Assembly: GCA_014925825.1 (NCBI GenBank)
Contig: JACGCK010000009.1
Span: forward strand, 744,001 to 808,000
Origin: Pholiota molesta
Taxonomy: Eukaryota; Basidiomycota; Agaricomycetes; Agaricales; Strophariaceae
DNA length: 64,000 nt
Direction of reading: 5' to 3'
Position numbers and translations under genes: made by a program. This document shows positions 47,916 to 59,100 of the stretch, piece by piece; the stretch's first letter is position 1, and each line of letters begins with the position of its first letter. A model generated the notes under the pieces. That model did not search any database and was not told where the DNA came from. It saw only the letters and a list, made by a program, of their open reading frames with translations.

Positions 47916-50900
47916 ATGGCAGCGCCGTCAAGCCTGCATCCCCCCCGCCTCGCCCCCATGTTTGCAGGGTCTCCCAGTGCGCCTGGCACTCCCGTCCACT
48001 CCATCCAGACGATGAGGAGGAAGGCCGCGGGCCACGGGGGCCCTTTGACCAAGATCTTGGTCGCCAATCGCGGTGTACGTCACCTCTCGTTCTCTTCTTC
48101 TTTTTGTAGCGCATTTTGACACAATGAAATCTGTAGGAAATCGCAATTCGAGTGTTTCGAACCGCTCATGAGCTCGCGATGCACACAGTCGCTATCTATT
48201 CTTATGAAGATCGCTTATCGGCCCATCGCCAGAAGGTCTATCGATTGCCATATGTGTTATCTGGTTACTAAAACGCGTTTTCCAGTCCGATGAGGCCTAC
48301 CAAGTCGGTAAGGGCTTGACGCCCGTTGGAGCCTACCTCGCCCAGGACGACATTATCAGGATCGCCCTCGAGCATGGCGTTGATATGATCCATCCAGGGT
48401 CAGTAATCTTTGCCATCAATATTAAAATTAAGATTGAAATGACGCCCTCTTGACCCTCCTTTGCAGCTATGGCTTCTTGTCCGAAAACGCCGAATTTGCA
48501 CGAAAGGTCGAGCAAGCTGGTATTGCGTTTGTTGGTCCCTCTCCAGAAGTTATCGATGGGCTTGGGGATAAGACTAAGGCGAGGACTCTCGGTGAGGTTG
48601 ATTGGAATTATATATGTGCATTAATACTGATTATATGCGCGCCAAATAGCCATGAAGGTTGGCGTGCCAGTTGTACCCGGTACTCCAGGCCCTGTCGATA
48701 CTTACAAGGATGGAGAATCCTTCATCCAAGAGTATGGCTTCCCAGTCATCATCAAGGCTGCCATGGGTGGTGGAGGTCGTGGAATGCGTGTCGTTCGCGA
48801 ACAGTCCGACTTCAAGGACTCATTTGAACGCGCTGTCAGCGAGGCCAAAGCCGCTTTCGGGGACGGAACCGTGTTCATCGAGCGTTTCCTCGAGCGCCCA
48901 CGACACATTGAGGTCCAAATCCTCGCTGATGCGGTCGGAAACACCATCCATCTTTTTGAGCGTGACTGTTCCGTCCAGCGACGCCACCAGAAGGTCGTCG
49001 AAGTCGCGCCTGCGACGCATTTGCCCGAAGAAGTCCGACAGGCCATTCTGGCCGATGCCATCAGGCTCGCAAAGAGCGTCGGATACAGGAATGCTGGTAC
49101 GGCCGAATTCTTGGTCGACCAAATGGGAAGGCATTACTTCATTGAAATCAACCCTCGTATTCAAGTCGAGCACACCATTACTGGTAAGAATGAATTGTAT
49201 ACATGGCTTAAAATAAACGCTGACTTTATTCTCAGAGGAAATCACTGGTATCGACATTGTCGCTGCTCAGATCCAAATTGCTGCTGGTGCCACCTTACCC
49301 CAGCTCGGTCTGACCCAGGACGCCATTACCAAGCGTGGTTTCGCTATCCAGTGCCGTATCACCACTGAAGATGCTGCTCAGAACTTCCAGCCCGATACCG
49401 GAAAGATCGAAGTCTACCGCAGTGCTGGTGGAAACGGCGTTCGTCTTGATGCCAGTTCTGGTTTCGCGGGCGCACAGATTACCGTAGGCTTTAATCTTAT
49501 TTGAACTTGTCTGCTGGATATTGATCGAAACTGTATCTCAAAGCCCCATTACGACAGTTTGCTCGTTAAGTGCACCGTCAGCGGAACTACTTACGAAGTC
49601 GCTCGTCGCAAGATGCTTCGTGCACTTGTTGAGTTCCGTATCCGTGGCGTTAAGGTAAGAAAAGCACTTTCACTACCTGTCTGGTGTTCTCCAATTAACC
49701 CACTAATCTTATTAGACCAACATTCCCTTCTTGTTCCGTCTTTTGACCCACGATATCTTCATTGGAGGCAAGACTTGGACAACCGTAGGCTCTTAGCTCC
49801 CCATTTTGATTTGAAATGCTAAACTTTCGGTGTTAGTTCATCGACGATACTCCTGATCTCTTCAAGCTCGTGCAGAGTCAAAACCGTGCCCAAAAGTTAC
49901 TCGCCTACCTTGGAGACCTTGCCGTCAATGGAAGCTCCATCAAGGGTCAAAGTGTAAGTCGTTTCGACAACATGTCCACGCGCATCTTCAACCCATCTCT
50001 AATAATTGCTTCTCAGGGAGAGCCAGGCCTCAAGACCGAAATCGTCATTCCCAAGTTCCAGAACAGGGATGACCCCAATGGCCCTCCTCTCGACACCACT
50101 TTCCCTTGCGAGATCGGATGGCGCAACATCATCGTCGAGCACGGTCCCGAAGCCTTCGCCAAGGCTGTCCGCGAGTATCCCGGAACGCTTATCATGGACA
50201 CTACCTGGCGTGATGCCCACCAGTCGCTGCTCGCCACCCGTCTGCGTACCACTGATATGGTCAACATCGCGAAGGAGACGAGTTATGCGCTGGCTAATGC
50301 GTACAGTCTTGAGTGCTGGGGTGGAGCTACGTTCGATGTTGCTATGCGCTTCTTGTATGAGGATCCTTGGGAGCGTCTGGTATGTCATTTTGTGCCCAGG
50401 ATGAAGTTCTGTGCTCATCCAAATGTTTGAATAGCGCACTCTCCGTAAGTTGGTCCCAAATATTCCTCTCCAGGCTCTCGTGCGTGGTGCGAACGGCGTT
50501 GGATACACGAGTTATCCGTAAGTTAAGTTCGTTCTTAGCTGGACTTGTTCTCTGACGATTTTGTAGCGACAATGCCATCTACGATTTCTCCAAGAAGGCT
50601 GTTGAGAACGGTCTTGATATTTTCCGAGTCTTCGACTCCCTTAACTACTTTGGTATGCCTTCCTTTGCCAGAAATGTCTGAAATATTTATTCACCCTTTT
50701 ATTACAGAGAACGTGAGCTATTTCGAGATTATTGCGGAAAGAAGTTATATTGACTTAATAAAAACAGATGAAACTCGGCATTGACGCAGCGAAAAAGGCC
50801 GGTGGCGTCTGCGAAGCTGTTGTCTGCTACAGCGGCGATGTCGCCAGTCCCAAAGAGACCAAGTACACGCTCCAATATTACCTCGACTTCGTTGATCAGC

Positions 50901-52887
50901 TCGTGAAGGAGGGTATTCATGTCCTGGGTATCAAGGACATGGCTGGTCTGCTCAAGCCTGAGGCTGCCAAACTGTCAGTTTTTGATACCACTCGGCTGGA
51001 ATGAATCTAAACTAACATTGGGTTTGCCATACAGTCTCATTGGTGCCATCAGGAAGGCTCACCCAGATCTTCCTATTCATGTTCACTCCCATGATACCGC
51101 AGGTATTGCCGCTGCGAGTATGATCGCATGTGCTGCTGCTGGTGCTGATGTTGTCGATGTCGCCATTGATAGTGAGTATACGCGGTGGGTATCAGAAAAT
51201 TTTGCATTGATCGATCGTTCTGTGATTTAGGCATGTCGGGGTTGACTTCTCAACCTTCCATGGGTGCCGTCTGCATGGCCTTGGAACAGACCAAGCTTGG
51301 CACGGGTATTCGCTATGAGGATATTCAGGCTCTGAACCTTTACTGGAGTCAAGTCCGCATGCTCTACAGCTGTTTCGAAGCCAACGTCCGTGCATCTGAT
51401 TCTAGTGTCTTTGACCATGAAATGCCTGGAGGACAATATACCAATCTTATGGTAACATCTCACCCACGCAGATCATAGCTTCTTTTCTGATGATCCAATT
51501 ATTTAGTTCCAAGCAACTCAACTGGGTCTCGGGACTCAGTGGACAGGTATGACAGTTGGATGTTGCTTTGAGCAATTTTCTCAACATATTTCTGTACAGT
51601 CATCAAGCAGAAATACATAGAAGCGAACGAACTTGTGGGTCTACCCACGTCCATATGTTCTTGAGACTGATGCTAAACTTTTTTTTGGTTCTGTAGTGCG
51701 GTGGGATTATCAAAGTCACGCCGTCATCGAAGGTTGTTGGCGATTTCGCCCAATGGATGACCTCAAACTCCTTCAGCAAGCAAGATGTCCTCGACCGTGC
51801 TGAGCATCTTGATTTCCCATCGTCTGTTGTGGAGTTCTTCCAAGGCTACCTTGGACAACCTGTGGGAGGCTTCCCAGAGCCTCTCCGTTCCAAAATTATC
51901 AGGAATAAGCCCAGGATCGATGGACGTCCTGGAGCAACGATGCAGCCTCTGGACTTCAAGAAGATCAAGGCTGAGTTGCGGAGCAAGTTCGGCAAACATA
52001 TCACAGATGCGGACGTTAGTTCCTACGTCATGTACCCCAAGGTATGCCAATTATCAATTTTTTTGACAGGAATATGTTGCTTATATGTATTTTTATTTTA
52101 TTAGGTCTTTGAAGAATACCAAAGTTTCATCGAGAAGTACGGCGACCTCAGGTAGGTGTTGGTCAGATTTTGGGTGGCGATATTGCTGAAGATAGATGCA
52201 GTGTTATTCCCACGCGCTATTTCTTGGGTCGTCCTGATATTGGAGAGGAAATGCATATCTCTATTGAGAAGGGAAAGACGTTGATCATTCGTCTGATGGC
52301 CGTTGGACCTGTCGTCGAAGGTCGTGCACAACGCGATGTGTGGTTCGAAGTCAACGGAGAGGTAGTTCTTTTCGGGCGAATACAGTTTCGAATTACAAAC
52401 TAATGCTCTTTCTTGTAGGTTCGCGCGGTGTCTGTGGAAGATAAGAACTCTGCGGTCGAGACCGTTTCGCGGGAAAAAGCTACCTCGGATCCCGGATCTG
52501 TGGGTGCACCCATGTCGGGAGTAGTTGTTGAGGTGAGAGTCAAAGAAGGCCAGGAGATTAAGAAGGGAGATCCTGTTTGTGGTGAGTGATATCTGCCGTG
52601 CGTTTTAAAAAAGACACAGGTCAGCTGATGAGAAAACTATGAACAGTTCTGAGCGCTATGAAGGTGAGTTTTCGAAGTCAGTTCTATGATTTCTTTCACA
52701 GATAAACTGATTGTTGCATGTCAGATGGAATCTGCCGTCACAGCACCCGTTTCTGGACACATCAAGCGTGTGGTTGTCCAAGAAGGTAAGCGGTGTTATA
52801 TTATCATACCCAGTATAAGCTTCTTAACTATTCTGTGTAGGTGATTCGATCAACCAGGGCGACTTGACTGTAGAGATCGTCCATTAA
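47916..52887 (+). CDS. PYC1: Pyruvate carboxylase
   Basis: Biotin enzyme that carboxylates pyruvate to oxaloacetate with ATP and bicarbonate, feeding the TCA cycle, gluconeogenesis and aspartate synthesis; cytosolic in yeasts. About 1,190 residues in roughly 18 exons. The N-terminal extension [16 protein letters not shown] precedes the biotin carboxylase domain ([37 protein letters not shown] loop [34 protein letters not shown]). The carboxyltransferase barrel follows ([70 protein letters not shown]). The C-terminal biotinyl domain carries AMKMES, with the biotinylated Lys in the middle, and ends VEIVH. All exons read in frame. Confidence 0.95.
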
Positions 52888-53556
52888 AAAAACTTTTTGC
52901 TGCCCAACTTGTTGTCTTGATATGTGTATTAGAATACAAAGAACAATGTAACGAATGAAAACCATTATGCACGAATCATAGTCATATTCAATTTTCCTAT
53001 TGGTTCACAGGTACATACCTGCAGGGGAGCATTGAATCTGTAAAGATATCTGTTTCATGGGTAGGAAACAGGCAACCTCCATTGCAAAGCTTATTCACTT
53101 GGTATTCAAATTGGATTCAATAGGATTTCAATGGCGTTATCTGTCGGAACTTAATGTGACGATGCGGACACTCAGCAATCCAGATTTCATAACTCGCGAT
53201 CGAGGAGGAATTTTCATTCATTGCTTCGTGATATTAACGGACATCTCGGATTTTTAATTCCACCAGTTGGAGCAGCGACTGCGAACTGTGTACGCATGCC
53301 AATAGACTACCTCATCGACAAGCTTGGACAAGAAAAGGCCAATTATTGACTGGTCTAGCCTCCACAACTCACGGGTGCGCCACAAAAAGAACTGGAACGA
53401 CTGGCTATTGGGGCGGTAAAAACACGGTGATAAAGGAAGGGCTTCTGGGTATTCTTTTGCACATAAATATCAACGGCGTTTTCGAAGGCTACGTCGCATT
53501 GGTAACCAGTAGGTAATGCCTGATGATTATGGTACAAGTTTGGTTTTATCGAGTAT
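52888..53556. other. Convergent 3' region between pyruvate carboxylase and the NMO-like gene
   Basis: Two genes converge on this 670-base stretch, which holds their untranslated ends. Short open frames only; no feature recognised. Confidence 0.45.
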
Positions 53557-55118
53557 TTACACGAGGTTGAGAAGGCCCGCAGTGTATTTTATGCGGTGTG
53601 TACATTCTTCGTGAAGTTCTTTGACAATTTCCTGCGAGGTAAGATGAAGAGGTAAGTACACATCCTGGGATCGTTCTCGCCAACGAAATGAAAGAATGAG
53701 GAATACACACCATGGCCGGTTTAATCTGGGACATTAATCCCACTCCAGACCCTCCCCAAACGAGGATGCGGTTGCTATCATCTTCTCGCAGGCCTTGCTC
53801 AAATTTCTCCCGTATTATAGTAATATCTTCTCCTCGATCGTAGTCGTCGACGGTAGCTATAATAGATAAATAAACAGATAGGAAGAAATTGAGCTTTTTC
53901 GACGGCCAGCGGCACGGGTAATTGCTTACCGTTTCTCAGTCCTCTTCCATCAATGCCCTTCGGCCACCCCAAAGTGTTCCTCGCGTAATCAAACGCCATT
54001 GTGCGCACTGACGCGGTGGACTCCGCATCAAGAAGGGCACGGCGCTGGCCGTCTGTGTACCTGCTCTCCGGGGACAGGAGAAAGCGCGTTCCCAGGACCA
54101 CGCCAGAGGCTCCCAGGGCGAGGAGCGCGGCGACCTGGGCGCCCGTGGCTACGCCTCCTGCTGCAAGGATGGGCGGTCCGTCTCTTTCGGGGACCAGGCT
54201 GGCAATGAGCGGGAAGAGCGTAAAAAGGGGCAGACCTGCGGAGAGACCGTGTCCGCCGGCTTCATTCCCTTTCGAGAGACAAATAACAAAAGGTTAGTTA
54301 AGTTTAGATGATAGCGTGACTTTCATTCAATACGCGATGCATCGCATTGAGACTGCGCTTGCATTTTTGTGGCATTGCATTACATTGAGAAAGCCAGCAG
54401 AGTACAAGTTCCGAACCTTGGGCCACGATGACATCAGCTTTCCATTCTTTCAGCGCAGCGAGGGCTTGCGCGACGGTGGAGATCTGGACGAAGATCATGA
54501 CAGCATCTGCGCTGCCTGCGCGCGGATCATGTTCGCGGACATAATTAACCCAGGCGCCTATGTCCTCGCCAAAGGAGAGCCAGATGGCTTGCACGCGGCT
54601 GGCGAGGGCGATGTCAAGGAGCTCTTTGCCTTTGGAAGGGGACTTGTCAAGTAGCCAGCAGAGAAAGCCAACACCGATGCGAACGGTGTCCTGCGCACTA
54701 GTGTGCAGAAGCTGACGCGCGAGACTTATCTCCTTCCTGAGCCAGTCCGGAGCATCGTAGCCTATTCAAACGATTCCGGTGGAAATTTGAGAATTGAGTG
54801 GATCTCGTAGATCCAATAAATTGAGGCATTTCACTGGTGAGATGATGCGAACCTGCAGCCAAGAAGCCAAAGCCGCCACCCAGCGTGACGGATGCTGCGA
54901 GAGCACCTATAAGGCATAGCCGTGGATAAATATCTAGGATGTTTGATATTGTAGGGGGTGCGGTGTACCTCCGCTGGCACCTGCCATGGCACCGGATACG
55001 ATGGGAGATTTTATTCCTGAGATGTTTGTTAGGTTCTGAGCTTAATCGGATGTGTTGGAGTGAAACACATACCCAGCAATTTAGTGAAGGGTGTTTGGAT
55101 GGGCGTGTTCTGTTCCAT
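53557..55118 (-). CDS. Nitronate monooxygenase-like FMN oxidoreductase
   Basis: TIM-barrel flavoprotein of the 2-nitropropane dioxygenase/nitronate monooxygenase family, which oxidises toxic alkyl nitronates. Start MEQNTPIQTPFTKLLGIKSP, then the N-terminal FMN loop PIVSGAMAGASGGALAASV and GGGFGFLAAGYD. The active-site motif is DVIVAQGNEAGGHG, with its catalytic His. The phosphate-binding region PPILAAGGVATGAQVAALLA leads to GASGVVLGTRFLLSPES. The C-terminus GVGLMSQIKPAMEIVKEL ends AGLLNLV. Several short introns, all in phase, about 360-370 residues. Real substrates of fungal members vary, so the name marks the family, not a proven reaction. It shares a 215-base upstream region with SmB. Confidence 0.88.
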
Positions 55119-55333
55119 GTTAGTGGGTCAAGAAGAGAGACTAGGCAGTCATGCGATCTTAAATGAGAGGACCGGTAACAAATGCTTTCTGACGGGCACG
55201 GGCGGGCACATGAAATTGAAGAGAGACATAGCGGTGGCAGTGCATTTGCCTAGGACGTTTGTATGGCGTTGTTTGTAGAAAATTGAGAAAGGAGGGCCTC
55301 GCGCCTTGAACGTTCTCCAACGCGTCGCCCATC
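55119..55333. promoter_or_regulatory. Compact bidirectional promoter between NMO-like gene and SmB
   Basis: The two start codons face away from each other only 215 bases apart, so transcription in both directions must initiate within or next to this segment. Inference from layout only; no TATA box is obvious. Confidence 0.5.
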
Positions 55334-56118
55334 ATGGTAAGCATTGCGATCTCCTTGCGATCCACAGTACTCATGAGTCCACTCTCTCTGCCATGCATCT
55401 AGCCTCCTCCCAAATCCAAAGGCGGAAAGATGCTTAGTCTCATCAACTGGAGACTAAAAGTTACGATTAACGATGGTCGCGCTCTGACAGGCCAAATGCT
55501 GGCATTTGACCGCCACATGAACTTGGTCCTCGCAGAGTGCGAGGAATTCAGACGAGTACGGCCCAAGAAAAAGGCCGGAGAGGAAACAGCCCCGGAACAG
55601 GAGATGAAGCGCTCGCTAGGACTGGTTATTCTCCGCGGCGAAACTGTCGTCAGCATAAGTGTTGAGGGACCCCCACCCGTTGTGGATGAGGACAAAAAGA
55701 ACGCGGTGCGTGTTTACCAGACCTCTAACCGTTGGACTTCATCTCATCAGACGGATACAGCTTCCTGTTGGTCCTGGACGTGGTATGCCTGCAGGACGTG
55801 GTATGGGAATGATGCCTCCAAGTATGTGTTTTGCAGTCCTTGGCACATTCGTTTCTATTCTTTGTTTTGTTTTTTCTGATTCGGTTATCTTTAAATAGTG
55901 GGGCCCCCATCTCTAGCTCGGCCTCCTATGCCGTTTGCACCTCCAGGTATGGCAGGTCCCCCTCCGGGCTTCAGACCCCCTGGCTTCCCTCCTGGTATGC
56001 CTTTCCCGCCTCCTCCTGGATTCGCGGGCCCTCCTCCTGGGTATGTTTCTATCGCTTGGCCTTCCCATTGTTTCCCTCTTGGCTTACATTTATTTACAGG
56101 TTCCAACCACCCCAATGA
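55334..56118 (+). CDS. SMB1: Small nuclear ribonucleoprotein SmB/B' (Sm core protein)
   Basis: Subunit of the heptameric Sm ring on U1, U2, U4 and U5 snRNAs; needed for pre-mRNA splicing in the nucleus. The first exon appears to be only the start codon: ATG at 55334-55336 followed directly by GTAAGC. The second exon begins at 55403 with PPPKSKGGKMLSLINWRLKV, matching the usual SmB N-terminus. Without that exon the frame would start at 55430. Sm1 motif: RLKVTINDGRALTGQMLAFD with HMNLVLAECEEF. Sm2 motif: LGLVILRGETVVSISVEGPP. The tail is Pro/Gly/Met-rich (PPGFRPPGFPPGMPFPPPPG) and ends GFQPPQ after a fourth intron. About 200 residues, in frame throughout. Confidence 0.9.
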
Positions 56119-59100
56119 TTCTTTCTGGAGGTCAGTGGCGTTAAACAGCGAACGGGAAGAGATTTATTTTAGTGTATGTATTCACTGTCGCGAATATGGG
56201 CTGTGTTGTGTAACGTGTGTCTCCAATTCGCCTTTTGCTATCCCATATTTCTTTTTCATTGTTGTATTGCTTGCTAGGCCATCATCTGAGTCACACACAC
56301 CATGCTGCGGAACTTGTTTCTGTTTCTGGAACCCCGACCCAAGTACTATTTGTCAATTGATACTTGCATTTTGATGCCTGTCGTCGCAGCATTGCAAGTT
56401 GCAAGTCTAGCCCACGAAACTTTATAGGGTCGAAAGCATACTTGACATCAGTATTCTGAGCTCGGTGCTATGTCTTGAATTGGCCATCCTATATAACATG
56501 TGGATGATTGCATCAGGGCGCGGTTACCAAGTACGACGTTCAATTCACTTCGCGGTCCTCTACGGAGAAATCTAAACGGAACCAATCTCATACTCTTCAT
56601 CCCCATATTCACGGGAGAAGCACCCACTAAATTTGATGTCTCGTCTTACGTCCTCTCCACATCCTATGATGTAACAAGCAGTATTTGACTCGAGCGCCGT
56701 GTTATCCTGGGACCCTCCTCAGCCTCGCCAGGTCGATCTCCTGGGTGTCTAACGACTTTTAGGCGCCTTTTCACACATATCCTCGCTTCCATCAAAAATC
56801 TCTGCAGCCTGCAGGCTTGCGTGCTCTTGTGTGTGCAACCCGGCAAATCAGGCTGAACAATTCGGCGAATTGATGCAAAACTCTATTAGATGGTCCCGAT
56901 GTGCTACTATTTGGTCGGTACTATCGCCACTGCTATGTCTTCCAATGTTCCTTGTCTGGAATTCTTCGTCGTTTAAAAATACTGCCCATTCAGCAATAGT
57001 GTCAAAGACCCGCTCAAAGGCCGATCGAAATCGCGCGCAAGTTGCGACTGCATTGCATGGTTTCTATGGGTTGCCTAGTCCAAACTATTGACCATGCGAC
57101 GATGGGTGTCCACTGACCACTGTCATTGTCAAGACTCAATATATTCGTGTGTGAGCAAGAGCTTGTAACAACGTAGATAGAGTTCAATGGCATTAAGATG
57201 GCGTGCAATAACTATTGCATCTTGCGTCAGCGCCGGTAGATTTACTGCATAAGCATAATTGTCAGCTACCTCCTTCTCGTTATTCGAGAACATTGGTCTG
57301 ATTTAATAAGTCAGCATTGCAGAGTCAGGCTTATCTGCAGCTGCAGGGTAGAGTAGTGTAGCCTTTAATTTGAGTAAGGGTTTTGAGTCAGGGTTTTTCT
57401 GGAAATGAGCTCTAAGCTGCAAGTATCTAGTAACTGCGACGACGAGGGGTAGAATGGCTCTGTCAAGCTGACATTTGGTGTAATTTCTCGAGGGAAAAAC
57501 GGGGTCATGAATACAGAGGGCCAAACCTTTACCTCTTATCGCGCAGATACGAAAAGAAGCAGATTGGATAGTAAATATGAGTAATGCGAAGGCTCGCCTC
57601 CCGCGAAGTTCAAACGCCTTATCCAGCGGCAGAGTCGTATAATTGATGCCGTTGATGCGTACTTACCCTGGTGTGAGCGCGTCTATTTGTGCAACACTAC
57701 CGCCGGTCCCTGATCGGGACATATGGCGCAAGCCATTGGAGGAGATTGGAGGCCACTGGTGATTTATCAGCGCGACGTGGGCTTCGTCAAGCTCCAAAAG
57801 GTCAAGATAAGTAATAAGTCGAGATACCGGCGCTACTCGTGATGGCACAAAAATAGATGAATATTGAATGCCGACGTCCGTGACGCCCGTCGCTTGTGGG
57901 GCACCATATAGACATGGAAAAATGTTACCATGTGTCTATGTTAAAGCGTACTTTCTAAGCGCTGTGTGCATCTCTGCGCATCTTCAGCGTAGATATGTCC
58001 TGGTATGTCCTTATATTTGGGTTATCAGCAGGCCTTGTGATTGTTAGCTATGGCAGTACGCTTGGATTATGCGGTATGTTGCTCTATGACGAAGACTGAT
58101 GAACGGTGAATAATGTTTTAGAGTGAGGTACGACGGTACCGACATAAGGAGCGCGCAATCAATGTGATGGTGGCTTGATTTACGGAGGGCGCGACAAGAT
58201 AAAGCATCCGAAATACTCAAATACTCATCTGAAGGTGAACATTCGCCGGAACTTGGTCGCAAGTATGTATTAACTTTGGTCTGTGCACTGGCTTAACGAC
58301 GTTTGGAAGGTCTTGGAAGGTGGAGTGAAGGATTCGCGCCCGGTGTCCAAGAGCCGTTAACAAAATGACTGGACTCTAGAGTCATCTCTGCGTTGTTCCG
58401 TTACGCGACCTACGCTAGTCTCGCTTTGTCTGCCATATCGTCATCGTTCAGAGTATCAGCTGAATTCAAAGGTTCAATTTCAATACAAAGTGCAAGGCAG
58501 AACGCGTACATACTCGCTCAGAGCGCGTGAGGGTCCCGCAGTAGCATTGAAGAGTTTTCTTGAGTCTTGAGAGTTCCAATCGAAATCCCGCTCCATCCAG
58601 GGCCTTCCGGGCTGTATCAGGCGTACGCGCTCGTACTTACGCGCTCGGGCAAATTGAATATTGGTTATTCGAATAAAATCAAATGAACCTCCTAAAAGTA
58701 ACATTTCATATAACAGTTGTTCCCATCAGCTGCCCAGAAATAAACTTTATCCTGATTTGGTAGTATCGGGCTCGGGGTGAAATTGTGAACTAGGGGATCC
58801 TGATCATGAGATGGGAAAGGATGGAGTCAAATTGCCATTCGCAGTGGCCGTGGGGGCAGATCCAAAGGCAGGACGCTACAGGACGTCCAGCGTGTCCGGC
58901 GCAGGGTCTTGCAACGCATTTGTTGCAAGACAACCCCGCGCTCCATCCGAGATCCGTCTACTATCTCGTCTGTGTGTCGGACGTCGTGTCTGCGTGACAA
59001 GAAATAAACTTGAGGGAGACAACATGGAAACTTTCTGGAAATGCAGACACTCCGGTTCCGGTGAATGAAAATTAATATGATGATAGAGTCTTGGAGCTTC

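Noticed and set aside
57303..57848. Two minus-strand frames with a GTAAGT donor after the upper one
   Set aside because: No acceptor joins them convincingly, there is no family match, and the first frame lacks an ATG; not enough to call a gene.
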